From Prochlorococcus sp. AG-355-N16 (GTDB lineage: Bacteria; Cyanobacteriota; Cyanobacteriia; PCC-6307; Cyanobiaceae), in contig QCEF01000001.1 of the NCBI GenBank assembly GCA_003278545.1, forward strand, positions 186,001 through 250,000: a stretch of DNA of 64,000 nt, given 5' to 3'. The stretch's first letter is position 1, and every line of letters starts with the position of its first letter. Below, in pieces: positions 1-9,974 of the stretch. The notes below the pieces were generated by a model. It worked only from the letters and a program-made list of their open reading frames with translations. It ran no database searches and was not told the DNA's origin. A program made the translations under genes and the position numbers.

Positions 1-409
1 TTTTTCTAAAGCACTCTTTGCTTTTGTTTGTTGGGCAATTTTTAAGTAAACATTACTTTTAGCAAAATATATTTCGCTAATATTTGAATTGATCTGTTCT
101 GCTTTATTTAGAGAATTTAATGCGTTTTTGTATTTTTTGTTAGCTATTTGCGCTTCAGCCAAAATCAACCATAGTTTTTCATCTTTTGCATTTATTTTTA
201 CAGCTAATTTAGCTAAGTTAAGACTGTCTTCATTTTGACCAAAATAAAGTAGTTGATATGCATTTTTGCCAATATATAAACTTTGCTTTTGTAAATTTTT
301 TATTGTTGGGAAATAATAATAAGGAACTATTGCTTGAGCAACTTCTATTTGAAAAAAGTAAAAACAGATAGAGAAGATCCAGATTGTTTTTTTTAAAAAA
401 TTTTTCATA
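1..409 (-). CDS. TPR-like repeat protein with N-terminal signal/TM segment, truncated by window start
   Basis: Minus-strand reading from ATG at 409 gives MKNFLKKTIWIFSICFYFFQIEVAQAIVPYYYF...LAKLAVKINAKDEKLWLILAEAQIANKKYKNALNSLNKAEQ, a TPR-like pattern; runs off the left edge. Confidence 0.7.
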
Positions 410-411
410 TT

Positions 412-1362
412 TTAATTTTTTTTATTCTTTATATTTGCTTGTATATTTCTTTTCCACATCCAAGGTTTAATTCTTTTTAAAGTGGTTCCTTTAAGATTTT
501 CTTGCCACCTTTTATCGTCCCAATTGATGGATTCATTATTAAGATTTTTAATCCATTCTTTGGGAGTAGTTTCATAATTATTGTTGTATGGCACTGATTT
601 ATTCCATGGACAAACATCTTGACAAATATCACATCCTGCAACCCATCCATCTAATTTTTTTTCTATTTTCTTTGGAATAGTTTTATTTCTGCTCTCTATT
701 GTGTGATAAGCAATGCATAGATCTGATTGAATTACAAAGGGTTCTACGATTGCCTTTGTGGGACAATGTTCAATACAAATATCACATTTTCCACAAAGTG
801 ATTGATGAGGTTTATCTGGTATTAAATCTTTTGTGAGAATCATAAAACCCAAAGTAAACCAAGAACCATTTTTTTTGTTGATTAAATTACTATTTTTACC
901 TATCCAACCAATCCCTGCCTCCTCAGCCCATGCTTTTTCAAGAAGCGGAGAGGTATCAACACATATTTTCCATTTGCAATCAGGGATTTGAAGGTTGATC
1001 CATTTACCAATATTCTTTAGTTTTTTGTGAATCACTTTATGATAATCCTCCCCTTGGCTAAATTTAGCCACCTTGAGGAAATTATTGTTGTTGTTTTGTG
1101 AATTAATGTAAGTAAACCCAACGCTTAAAACACTTTTGGCATCTTCAAAAAGTGAACCTATATCTTTTCTTTTTTCTGCTTCCATCCATTTCATTTCAGC
1201 ATGATAGTTATTTGATAACCATCTTTCTAATGCATTAGTTCTTAATTTTACGCGTGAACTACCTGGTATTGAAGCTATTCCGGCAATTGCAAAACCTTCA
1301 AAAATAGCTCTTTCTTTTAATTTTTTACTAATTTCTTTTTTTTCTTGAAGTGTATCAATCAT
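412..1362 (-). CDS. queG: Epoxyqueuosine reductase QueG
   Basis: 316 aa; two 4Fe-4S motifs (CGKCDICIEHCPTKAI, CDICQDVCPWNK), typical QueG architecture. Confidence 0.92.
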   Translation of the reverse strand: MIDTLQEKKEISKKLKERAIFEGFAIAGIASIPGSSRVKLRTNALERWLSNNYHAEMKWMEAEKRKDIGSLFEDAKSVLSVGFTYINSQNNNNNFLKVAKFSQGEDYHKVIHKKLKNIGKWINLQIPDCKWKICVDTSPLLEKAWAEEAGIGWIGKNSNLINKKNGSWFTLGFMILTKDLIPDKPHQSLCGKCDICIEHCPTKAIVEPFVIQSDLCIAYHTIESRNKTIPKKIEKKLDGWVAGCDICQDVCPWNKSVPYNNNYETTPKEWIKNLNNESINWDDKRWQENLKGTTLKRIKPWMWKRNIQANIKNKKN

Positions 1363-1505
1363 TTCTTTTTTTTATGGCATTTCTTTTAAAAGTCATTTTT
1401 GAAAAATAAACTTATAACTAAAATAGATATATTTAAGAAAAATATATCCTAACTTAGTAAAAACAGTTAAATTATTAGTAAAGTTAATATAGTTAAAACG
1501 TTATT

Positions 1506-2240
1506 TTGGTTGAACTTAATCAAAATCAAGATTCGAATTTAGGATCTAGGCTTCAACAAGATCTCAAAAATGATCTTATTGCAGGGTTGTTAGTTGTAAT
1601 ACCCTTAGCAACAACAATCTGGCTTTCATCATTAGTTAGTAAATTTGTTTTAACGTTAGTTACTTCAGTCCCAAAGCAACTAAATCCTTTTATTAATTTA
1701 AATCCTTTATTACAAGATTTAATTAATCTCACTTTAGGTTTAACTGTTCCTTTATTAGCTATTTTGCTTATAGGGTTAATGGCGAGAAATTTTGTAGGAA
1801 GATGGTTATTAGAATTTGGAGAGGGTACTTTATCAAAAATTCCTGTAGCCGGAGCGGTTTATAAAACCCTCAAACAATTGCTTGAAACTTTTTTAAGTAA
1901 TAAATCTAATAGATTTAGACGAGTTGTGTTAGTTGAATATCCCCGTGAGGGACTATACAGTGTAGGCTTCGTAACTGGAGATGTAGGACCTTCTCTTCAG
2001 CCAGATTTGGAAGAAAAGTTGCTTAGTGTTTTCATCCCTACAGCTCCAAACCCAACTACTGGCTGGTATACACTCGTTCCTGAGTCTTCTGTTAAGGATT
2101 TAGATATTTCAGTTGAAGATGCTTTTAGAACAATAATTTCTGCTGGGATAGTTAATCCAGATGAGAAAAATAACACTTCAAATCCAACATTTTCAAAATT
2201 GTTTTCTCAATTACGGGCCTCTACTAATACTTCTTCTTAA
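1506..2240 (+). CDS. DUF502 family membrane protein
   Basis: LKNDLIAGLLVVIPLATTIWL...PVAGAVYKTLKQ...VVLVEYPREGLYSVGFVT...VFIPTAPNPTTGW, characteristic of DUF502; TTG start. Confidence 0.88.
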   Translation: MVELNQNQDSNLGSRLQQDLKNDLIAGLLVVIPLATTIWLSSLVSKFVLTLVTSVPKQLNPFINLNPLLQDLINLTLGLTVPLLAILLIGLMARNFVGRWLLEFGEGTLSKIPVAGAVYKTLKQLLETFLSNKSNRFRRVVLVEYPREGLYSVGFVTGDVGPSLQPDLEEKLLSVFIPTAPNPTTGWYTLVPESSVKDLDISVEDAFRTIISAGIVNPDEKNNTSNPTFSKLFSQLRASTNTSS

Positions 2241-2861
2241 TTGATGTATAATAGATCCCTTTCTAGAGAGTTATCTTTAATTTCTCTTGGCCTTATAAAA
2301 GATAAAGGTGATTTGAAATTAAATAAATTTCAGATAGAAGAAATTTTTGAGTCTGCTTTGGATTCTCTAATAAATCATTGCAGAGAGGAATTAGATAATT
2401 GCGAGTCAGAGTTAGAAAATGCTTCACAAAAAATATTAGATAGTGAGTTGCAAGAAGGTGTTGATTCCTCTTATTCAAATGTTCGAGATGAGTTAAAAAA
2501 ATCTCTGACGAAAATTGAAACCGTAATGAATACACTCTCTGTCACTCTAGACTTTCCAAAATTAATTGTTTCTAGCGGTCAAACAGATATAAGAGAGGAT
2601 GTAAATCAAAGGATTTATAATATAATTAATAATCTTAAAAGTATTGATTCTGACATCGATCAAGTAATGGACGGATGGAGATTAAAAAGACTACCAAGAA
2701 TTGATAGGGATATTCTGCGTCTAGCTTACGTGGATATCAATTTTTTGAACACACCTATTGCTGTTGCTTGTGATGAGGCTGTGAATCTAGCTAATAAATA
2801 TAGTGATTTGCAAGGAAGAAAATTTATCAATGGAGTTTTAAGGAGATTACAAACAATTTAA
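2241..2861 (+). CDS. nusB: Transcription antitermination factor NusB
   Basis: C-terminal DRDILRLAYVDINFLNTPIAVACDEAVNLANKYSDLQGRKFINGVLRRL; NusB signature. Confidence 0.9.
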   Translation: MMYNRSLSRELSLISLGLIKDKGDLKLNKFQIEEIFESALDSLINHCREELDNCESELENASQKILDSELQEGVDSSYSNVRDELKKSLTKIETVMNTLSVTLDFPKLIVSSGQTDIREDVNQRIYNIINNLKSIDSDIDQVMDGWRLKRLPRIDRDILRLAYVDINFLNTPIAVACDEAVNLANKYSDLQGRKFINGVLRRLQTI

Positions 2862-2927
2862 TTGTCATAATTATTTGATATAAATAAATAGTATTTAGAA
2901 AATTTTAATCACGAACTATAAATAATA

Positions 2928-4211
2928 ATGACTAATACTGATAATTCTCGTGAATGGGCTGCACAAGCTTATGCACTCTTAAAGAAACGACAAGAAGAAC
3001 AAAAGCAAGAATTAGAGAAACAGGAAGAGCAAAAGCAAGAATTAGAGAAGCAGGAGGAGCAAAAGCAAGAATTAGAGAAACAGGAAGAGCAAAAGCAAGA
3101 ATTAGAGAAGCAGGAGGAGCAAAAGCAAGAATTCATTGATATTCCTAATAAAGAAAATATTGCCGGACAGTCTGGAACTATTGCTGAATCTGAATTAGGG
3201 GAATTTGATGATAATTTTACTTGGTCTGCAATGGTATTAGCTGCTCAAGGAAAAAAAATAAATCAAATATCGATTGATGAAATTGATTGGTTAACTAAAT
3301 TAAGGAAAGGATTAGAAGAAACTCGTAAAGGATTTGTTACTGAATTATTGGATAAATTAGGAGATGATCCTCTCACTCCTGAATCTCTTGATGATTTAGA
3401 GACTCTATTAATAAGAGCTGATGTAGGGATTGATTCAACCGATAAAGTTATAAGTTCTCTTAGAACAAAATTAAACGAGGAAGTTGTAGGTGGAGAAGCA
3501 GGAATAAAATTCTTGAAGAGAGAATTAAAATTAATTATCGATAAACCAATAAAAAATTCTGGTTCTGATCTTTTAGTTCCTCAAAAGGGTAAGCTAAATG
3601 TTTGGTTATTAGTAGGAGTTAATGGTGTTGGTAAAACTACTACATTGGGAAAATTAGCATATCTGTCATCAAAAAGTAATTATAAGACTTTGATTGCTGC
3701 TGCTGATACTTTTAGAGCCGCTGCAGTAGAACAACTTAAAGTGTGGGGAGATAGAAGTAATGTTGACGTTATATCTAATCAATCAAAAAATGCTGATCCA
3801 GCTGCTGTGGTTTTTGATGCAATTAATTCTGCAAAAAAAAGAAATGTTGAGTTATTACTTGTTGATACAGCGGGTAGACTGCAAACAAAAAATAATTTAA
3901 TGGATGAATTAGCAAAAATAAAAAAAATTATTGATAAAAAGGTCCCAGATGCAATTGTTGAATCATTATTAGTTTTAGATGCAAGTCAGGGACAAAATGG
4001 CTTAAAACAAGCAAAAAGTTTCGCTAAATCAGCAGATTTAAGTGGGGCAATTATTACTAAATTAGATGGCACTTCTAGAGGAGGTGTCTCTTTAGCTGTA
4101 TCTGAAGAAGTAAATTTGCCTATAAGGTTTATTGGAGCTGGAGAAGGTATAAAAGATTTGAGGCCATTTAATAGTTATGAATTTGTAGAGGCTATGCTTG
4201 CAGATAAATAA
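2928..4211 (+). CDS. ftsY: Signal recognition particle receptor FtsY
   Basis: SRP GTPase motifs GVNGVGKTTTLGKLA, DTAGRLQTKNNLM, TKLDGTSRGG; repeat-rich N-terminus. Confidence 0.96.
   Translation: MTNTDNSREWAAQAYALLKKRQEEQKQELEKQEEQKQELEKQEEQKQELEKQEEQKQELEKQEEQKQEFIDIPNKENIAGQSGTIAESELGEFDDNFTWSAMVLAAQGKKINQISIDEIDWLTKLRKGLEETRKGFVTELLDKLGDDPLTPESLDDLETLLIRADVGIDSTDKVISSLRTKLNEEVVGGEAGIKFLKRELKLIIDKPIKNSGSDLLVPQKGKLNVWLLVGVNGVGKTTTLGKLAYLSSKSNYKTLIAAADTFRAAAVEQLKVWGDRSNVDVISNQSKNADPAAVVFDAINSAKKRNVELLLVDTAGRLQTKNNLMDELAKIKKIIDKKVPDAIVESLLVLDASQGQNGLKQAKSFAKSADLSGAIITKLDGTSRGGVSLAVSEEVNLPIRFIGAGEGIKDLRPFNSYEFVEAMLADK
3001..3131 (+). repeat. In-frame tandem repeat in ftsY encoding (E)EQKQELEKQ; 30-bp unit in a perfect 60-bp dimer
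   Basis: Bases 3001-3060 and 3061-3120 are identical; partial further unit to 3131. Confidence 0.98.
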
Positions 4212-4278
4212 ATATTCCATTAATTTTTTTTAAAAACTTAAATTTAATGTTAAAACATACTTATCTATAAGATTTGCT

Positions 4279-5622
4279 TTGACAAATAATAAAAAAGAAA
4301 AAATATTTTCGAATAAATTTATCCAAAATTTTTTAGAAAATGATTCTAAAGTAACTCTAAAAAACAAATATAAATTTGCTGAAATTGCATCTTCTTTAGC
4401 ATATTATTTAAAATCTTTTTCCAACATAAATAAATTACTGGATTATGTATGCTTAATTTTTAAACATATTTTTTCTGAGAATATAATTTTAATTATTCCT
4501 TTAAATTACGAGGGGGAAATATGGAATGAAAATATAAAAATTTCTGTTAATAATAAATACTTAAAAATTGAAGAAGAAATTAATACTTTTTTGAACCAAT
4601 TTCATTTCTCAAAAAATTTTAAAATAAAAGAAATTCTAACTTTTGAAAATGCTTTAAAAAATAAATTTAAAGAATATAAAATTGAAACAAAGAAAATAAT
4701 ATCTAGAGGCAAATGTAGAGGATTTATTTATTTTTTTAGCGAAGCTATTTCTCGACAATCGATTGCTGAAGATAGTAATTTTAATTTTATTGAAAATTGT
4801 CTAGCTGTTGGATTAGAAAATCACTCCTTAATAAAAACAAAGAAAAAGCATGAAAATGTAGATAGAGAAATTTCCACTGGTGCAGAAATTCAATCTCAAT
4901 TACTCCCGGATTATTGTCCAACTATTCATGGTATAGATCTAGCTGCACATTGTAGACCAGCTCTTCAGCTCGGTGGAGATTACTATGATTTTATGTGCTT
5001 AAAGACGAATATCTCTGAAAAAAGGAAAGAAAAATCAAGATGGGCTTTTGTAATAGGTGATGTCATGGGTAAAGGGATTCCAGCCGGTCTTTTAATGACT
5101 ATGTTAAGAGGAATGCTTCGTGCAGAGGTTCTTACAGGTCTGCCTCCAGATAGAATTTTGCATGATTTGAATCAACTAGCAATAAATGATTTAGATCAAT
5201 CGCATAGATTTGTGACATTATTTTACTCAGATTATGATCCCAGAACTAGAAAATTGAGATTTGCTAATGCAGCTCATAATCCTCCTCTGCTTTGGAAAAA
5301 TGCAGATCAGAAAATTATTAAATTAGATGCAAAAGGATTTGTACTTGGACTACAACAAGATGCTGAATATCACTGTGGTGAAATCAAGCTTAATCAAAAT
5401 GATTTAGTTCTTTATTACACAGATGGAGTAATTGATACTTCTAACTCTTTAGGACAAAGATTTGATGAGGAAAGATTAATTAAAACCCTCATAAAATTAT
5501 GTAAGCAATCTTATACATCTCAAGAAATCTTAAATAAAATTTTTAAAAAGTTAGATGATTTTACAGGGCAAAATAGACATCTTGAAGATGATGCTTCGAT
5601 GGTTATTTTTCAATTGAAATAG
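4279..5622 (+). CDS. PP2C/SpoIIE-type serine phosphatase (RsbU-like)
   Basis: IQSQLLPDYCPTIHGIDLAAHCRPALQLGGDYYDF..., VIGDVMGKGIPAGLLMTMLRGMLR, LYYTDGVIDTSN, RHLEDDASMVIFQ. Confidence 0.92.
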   Translation: MTNNKKEKIFSNKFIQNFLENDSKVTLKNKYKFAEIASSLAYYLKSFSNINKLLDYVCLIFKHIFSENIILIIPLNYEGEIWNENIKISVNNKYLKIEEEINTFLNQFHFSKNFKIKEILTFENALKNKFKEYKIETKKIISRGKCRGFIYFFSEAISRQSIAEDSNFNFIENCLAVGLENHSLIKTKKKHENVDREISTGAEIQSQLLPDYCPTIHGIDLAAHCRPALQLGGDYYDFMCLKTNISEKRKEKSRWAFVIGDVMGKGIPAGLLMTMLRGMLRAEVLTGLPPDRILHDLNQLAINDLDQSHRFVTLFYSDYDPRTRKLRFANAAHNPPLLWKNADQKIIKLDAKGFVLGLQQDAEYHCGEIKLNQNDLVLYYTDGVIDTSNSLGQRFDEERLIKTLIKLCKQSYTSQEILNKIFKKLDDFTGQNRHLEDDASMVIFQLK

Positions 5623-5684
5623 ATATTTTTTGTCACTTATATAAAAAAATGCTTTATTAGAGATACTTAAAGTTACTAATTGAT

Positions 5685-7064
5685 ATGGCAAAAGTTTGGA
5701 GTAAAAGGTTTGATAATGCACTTGACCCTTTTATTGAAAAGTTTAATGCCTCAATTGGTTTTGATAAAAAGCTTATTTTAGAAGATTTAGATTGTTCGAT
5801 TGCTCATGTAAAAATGCTTGGCAAAACAAAAGTTTTATCCTCTTCTGAGGTTTACCAAATTATTAATGGTTTAGAATTAATAAAAGTTGAGTATTTAGAA
5901 GGTAAATTTTCTCCTAGTCCACCTTCTGAAGATATTCACTATTGCATAGAGGAAAAGCTGATTAGTTTAATTGGAGAAACTGGAAAAAAATTACATACAG
6001 GCAGAAGTAGAAATGATCAAGTTGGTACAGATTTAAGATTGTGGCTAAGAAAGGAGATTGACAATATTGAAATTTTAATAACCGATTTGCAAAAATCCTT
6101 CTTAAATCTTGCGAAACCCAATATTTATACCTTAATTCCTGGATATACCCACATGCAAAGAGCGCAACCATTATCTTTGGCTCATCATTTATTGGCTTAT
6201 ATAGAAATGCTCCAAAGAGATCGTGAAAGGTATAAAGAAGTACGCTCAAGAGTTAATATTTCTCCGTTAGGAGCTGCAGCATTAGCTGGAACAAAAATAA
6301 AAATAGATAGACATTTTACAGCTGCAGAATTGGGTTTTAAAAAGATTTATAAAAACAGTATTGATGCAGTTAGTGATAGAGATTTTTGTATAGAGTTTGT
6401 TTCTGCATCTGCTATATTGATGTCTCATTTAAGTAAAATTTCAGAGGAAATAATTTTATGGGTAACTGATGAATTTTCTTTTGCAAAATTAACAGATAAA
6501 TGTGCCACAGGAAGTAGCTTAATGCCGCAGAAAAAAAATCCTGACGTTCCAGAATTGATAAGAGGTAAGACAGGAAGAGTGTATGGAAATCTCCAGGCAT
6601 TGTTAACGATGGTCAAAGGTGTACCACTTTCTTATAATAAGGATTTTCAAGAGGATAAAGAGCCAATATTTGATACTGCAGAAACAATATCTTCTTGTGT
6701 TAAAGCAATGACTATTTTAATTAATGAGGGTATTGAATTTAATATTGAAAATTTATCTGATTCCGTAGAAAACGATTTTTCTAATGCTACTGATTTGGCA
6801 GATTACTTAGTTGATAAAGATGTTCCTTTTAGGACCGCCTATCAAGTTGTTGGTCAAATGGTTAAATATTGCCTGGAGAGAAAAGTGTTATTTAAAAATC
6901 TTAAAATTGAAGAATTTAAAAAATTTCATCCCGAATTTAATGAGGATGTTTTTGTAGATCTTAAACCTCTTAATGTCGTTAAATCAAGAAATAGCGAAGG
7001 TGGTACAGGTTTTGTTCAAGTAGAAAAAGAGGTAAATAATTGGCAAAAAAAATTGTTACATTGA
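5685..7064 (+). CDS. argH: Argininosuccinate lyase
   Basis: [17 protein letters not shown] and [20 protein letters not shown] signatures. Confidence 0.97.
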   Translation: MAKVWSKRFDNALDPFIEKFNASIGFDKKLILEDLDCSIAHVKMLGKTKVLSSSEVYQIINGLELIKVEYLEGKFSPSPPSEDIHYCIEEKLISLIGETGKKLHTGRSRNDQVGTDLRLWLRKEIDNIEILITDLQKSFLNLAKPNIYTLIPGYTHMQRAQPLSLAHHLLAYIEMLQRDRERYKEVRSRVNISPLGAAALAGTKIKIDRHFTAAELGFKKIYKNSIDAVSDRDFCIEFVSASAILMSHLSKISEEIILWVTDEFSFAKLTDKCATGSSLMPQKKNPDVPELIRGKTGRVYGNLQALLTMVKGVPLSYNKDFQEDKEPIFDTAETISSCVKAMTILINEGIEFNIENLSDSVENDFSNATDLADYLVDKDVPFRTAYQVVGQMVKYCLERKVLFKNLKIEEFKKFHPEFNEDVFVDLKPLNVVKSRNSEGGTGFVQVEKEVNNWQKKLLH

Positions 7065-7128
7065 TTCTCAAATAATTTTCTACAACAAGGGTATGCTTTG
7101 AAGTAGAATAGTAAAGCAACTTTACGGG

Positions 7129-7149
7129 ACTACTCATTGTAGTTTTTTT
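7129..7149 (+). terminator. Possible weak rho-independent terminator or attenuator between argH and the RRM gene
   Basis: ACTAC-TCATT-GTAGT stem-loop followed by a T run. Confidence 0.35.
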
Positions 7150-7177
7150 ATAAGGTAATTTTTTTGTTGAGTTTAAA

Positions 7178-7633
7178 GTGAGTATTTTTGTTGGCAATTT
7201 GCCGTTCCGCGCAGAGCGTGAAGATGTTTTACAGTTGTTTGCCCCTTTTGGTGAGGTTTTAAATTGTTCTCTTCCCTTAGAAAGAGATACTGGAAGGAAA
7301 AGAGGATTCGCATTTATTGAAATGGCAGATGAAGCGATTGAGTCAAAAGCTATTGATGGTTTGCAAGGAACAGAACTTATGGGTAGGCCATTAAGAATTA
7401 ATAAAGCTGAGCCTAGAGGTTCAGGTGGTTCTCGTAGAGGAGGAAGAGGTGGCGGCTACGGCGGCGGCAATAATGGATCTAATAGCTCTAACGCTAATAA
7501 ATCTTCTGGAGCAGAAGGTTGGGAAGACAGAAGTTATGGAAATCCTTCTGATAACTCTGAATATGAAAATGGTAGGAGCAGAAGAAAAAGGGGAGTGTCG
7601 AATGAGAGCAATGCTTCAAACGAGACAAATTAG
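7178..7633 (+). CDS. RRM-type glycine-rich RNA-binding protein
   Basis: SIFVGNLPFRAEREDVLQLFAPFGEV... RKRGFAFIEM (RNP2/RNP1), then GGSRRGGRGGGYGGG; GTG start. Confidence 0.93.
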   Translation: MSIFVGNLPFRAEREDVLQLFAPFGEVLNCSLPLERDTGRKRGFAFIEMADEAIESKAIDGLQGTELMGRPLRINKAEPRGSGGSRRGGRGGGYGGGNNGSNSSNANKSSGAEGWEDRSYGNPSDNSEYENGRSRRKRGVSNESNASNETN

Positions 7634-8634
7634 TAACCCATTTCTTCAAGCGCTGTAGTTAATTTAAATAGATATTCAATATTTAATTCTTTTTTTAAAG
7701 ATTTATTTGAAATTTGATTTCTCCAAATTTTTGCTTTTGGTATGCCTTCAACTAAATTTATAAGATGTTTACAAATATCCCAAGATTTTCCTCCACTAAT
7801 TAAATGCGCTTCTATGTATGGAATTAATGAGAATATAATATTAGAAGCAGATTTGGGTTTTTTATTAATTCCATAAATCTTTTGATCAATTTCAGACCAT
7901 CTCAAGGGATGTTTATAAATTGACCGTCCAATCATGACTCCATCAAAATCATTCAAAGCTTCTAATGATTCATCGATATTTGTTAAACCCCCATTGATTT
8001 CTATTAATAATTCTGGATTTGATTTTTTTAATTTTTTTACTACATCAAAATTAAGTTGAGGTATGGTCCTATTTTGTTTTGGATTTAGACCTTTTAAAAT
8101 GGCTTTCCTTGCATGAACAGTAAATCTGTCTGCACCAGCTTTTGCGATAATTCTTACGAAATTATTTAATTTAACGAAACTATCATCATTGTCTACACCG
8201 ATTCTGTGTTTGATCGTAACTGGTAAGGTGCAGTTATTTTTCAAGGATTCTATACATTTCGCTACTTTTTCAGGTTCTTTCATAAGTGAAGCGCCAAAAT
8301 TTCCAGAACATACCCTTGGACTCGGACAACCAACATTAAAGTTTATTTCGTCATAACCCCAATCCTGTGCCATTTGGGCTGCTTCTTTAAGAATTTTAGG
8401 ATCGTCCCCACCAAACTGAATCGATATCGGGTGTTCTTCATCATTAAAATCTAGAAAATTTTCTTTTTTATTCGTATACACTAAACTCTGGGCCACAATC
8501 ATTTCCGTATACAAAAGAGCTTCAGAACTTATTTTTCTCATTATCATTCTGAAGTGTTTATCAGTACAATCCATCATTGGAGCAATACTTAATTTATGAA
8601 TATTTTTAATAGAATTGGTTTGTATGAGATCCAT
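7630..8634 (-). CDS. dusA: tRNA-dihydrouridine synthase (DusA-like)
   Basis: SIAPMMDCTDKHFR, NFNVGCPSPRV, VTIKHRIGVDN, FTVHARKA, INGGL. Confidence 0.92.
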   Translation of the reverse strand: MDLIQTNSIKNIHKLSIAPMMDCTDKHFRMIMRKISSEALLYTEMIVAQSLVYTNKKENFLDFNDEEHPISIQFGGDDPKILKEAAQMAQDWGYDEINFNVGCPSPRVCSGNFGASLMKEPEKVAKCIESLKNNCTLPVTIKHRIGVDNDDSFVKLNNFVRIIAKAGADRFTVHARKAILKGLNPKQNRTIPQLNFDVVKKLKKSNPELLIEINGGLTNIDESLEALNDFDGVMIGRSIYKHPLRWSEIDQKIYGINKKPKSASNIIFSLIPYIEAHLISGGKSWDICKHLINLVEGIPKAKIWRNQISNKSLKKELNIEYLFKLTTALEEMGY

Positions 8635-8656
8635 TACTTTTTTGTGATTTAAATAT

Positions 8657-9151
8657 ATGAGTCAATTTTTTTCAAGAAGAACTTTTATTCTAATTCCTAC
8701 TATGTCAATCTTAAAAATAATCTTTAATCCTATTCAAGTATTAGCATCTTCACTTGCTTCTAAAGAAGAGTGGAGTTTCTCAAAAGAGGAATGGAAAGGT
8801 AGGCTTAGTCCAGAGTCCTATTATATTTTGAGGGAGGAAGGGACTGAAAGAGCTTTCAGCAGTGAATTAAATAATGAAAAAAGAAAAGGGATTTTTCACT
8901 GTGCAGGATGTGATTTGCCGCTTTTTTCCTCAGATAAAAAGTATGATAGTGGTACAGGATGGCCAAGTTTTTGGGATTCAATTCCAGGATCAGTAGAAAC
9001 AAAAGTTGATTTCAAGTTAATTGTCCCTAGAACCGAATATCATTGCTCTAGATGCGGAGGTCATCAAGGACATGTCTTCAATGATGGGCCACTTCCCACT
9101 GGCAAAAGATACTGCAACAATGGATTAGCGTTAAGATTTGTTCCTGACTAA
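8657..9151 (+). CDS. msrB: Peptide-methionine (R)-S-oxide reductase MsrB with N-terminal signal-like segment
   Basis: [68 protein letters not shown]. Confidence 0.95.
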   Translation: MSQFFSRRTFILIPTMSILKIIFNPIQVLASSLASKEEWSFSKEEWKGRLSPESYYILREEGTERAFSSELNNEKRKGIFHCAGCDLPLFSSDKKYDSGTGWPSFWDSIPGSVETKVDFKLIVPRTEYHCSRCGGHQGHVFNDGPLPTGKRYCNNGLALRFVPD

Positions 9152-9158
9152 ATATTTG

Positions 9159-9180
9159 TGCGGCCTTCCGCAACTTGTTT
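9159..9180 (+). terminator. Possible weak terminator after msrB
   Basis: TGCGG-CCTT-CCGCA hairpin followed by ACTTGTTTT. Confidence 0.35.
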
Positions 9181-9225
9181 TGTGCATCACTTTATTGGAG
9201 AATAGTCTTATTAAATTTTAGAAAA

Positions 9226-9945
9226 ATGATTGAAAATCAATCAGACAATATTAATAATAAAGAAAATGATGATTGTAATCAGGATAATGTCCCTGAAGAT
9301 ATATCATCTACCCAAAATATAACTTCTGAAAATGATGAATTATCTTCTCAAAAAACAGAAGAAATTAATACTGAAGAATTAAAAAATACTATTTCAAATA
9401 ATGATGCAAGATTAGAACAATTAGAAAAAGAGCATGAAACATTAAAAAATCAATATGTAAGGATTTCAGCAGATTTTGATAATTTCAGAAAAAGGCAGTC
9501 TAGGGATCAGGACGATTTAAAAATCCAACTTGTTTCCAAGACTTTAACTGCAATACTCCCTATTGTTGACAATTTTGAGAGAGCAAGACAACAACTTAAA
9601 CCAGAAAATGAGGAAGCTCAAGCTCTTCATAGAAGTTATCAAGGTTTGTATAAACAACTAGTAGAAGTTTTAAAACAACAGGGAGTATCACCCATGAGGG
9701 TTGTTGGTCAGCAATTTGATCCAAACTTGCATGAAGCTGTTTTAAGAGAACCTAGTGAAGAGTTTGAAGAGGATTTTATTATTGAAGAATTGCAGCGAGG
9801 ATATCATCTAGATGGTAAGGTTTTGAGACATGCATTGGTTAAGGTTTCTATGGGACCTGGCAAACAAAATTCACAACAAGAAGTAGAAAAGGATACAGTT
9901 GAAGGGGATGTTAATTCAGAGGCAAATACTTCTGAAGATGTATAA
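9226..9945 (+). CDS. grpE: GrpE nucleotide exchange factor
   Basis: [27 protein letters not shown]-like, [17 protein letters not shown] listed from 9175, ATG at 9226 more plausible. Confidence 0.94.
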   Translation: MIENQSDNINNKENDDCNQDNVPEDISSTQNITSENDELSSQKTEEINTEELKNTISNNDARLEQLEKEHETLKNQYVRISADFDNFRKRQSRDQDDLKIQLVSKTLTAILPIVDNFERARQQLKPENEEAQALHRSYQGLYKQLVEVLKQQGVSPMRVVGQQFDPNLHEAVLREPSEEFEEDFIIEELQRGYHLDGKVLRHALVKVSMGPGKQNSQQEVEKDTVEGDVNSEANTSEDV

Positions 9946-9974
9946 ATTCCAAATTCTTATTTGAGCATTATCTA

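Noticed and set aside
2954-3139. 61-aa + strand ORF of R/A/I/E/T-G-R/A-K-A-R repeats
   Set aside because: Alternate frame of the ftsY tandem repeat; it stays open only because the 30-bp unit is divisible by 3.
9152-9225. CIRCE element upstream of grpE-dnaJ
   Set aside because: No TTAGCACTC-N9-GAGTGCTAA pattern present; only a short GC hairpin.
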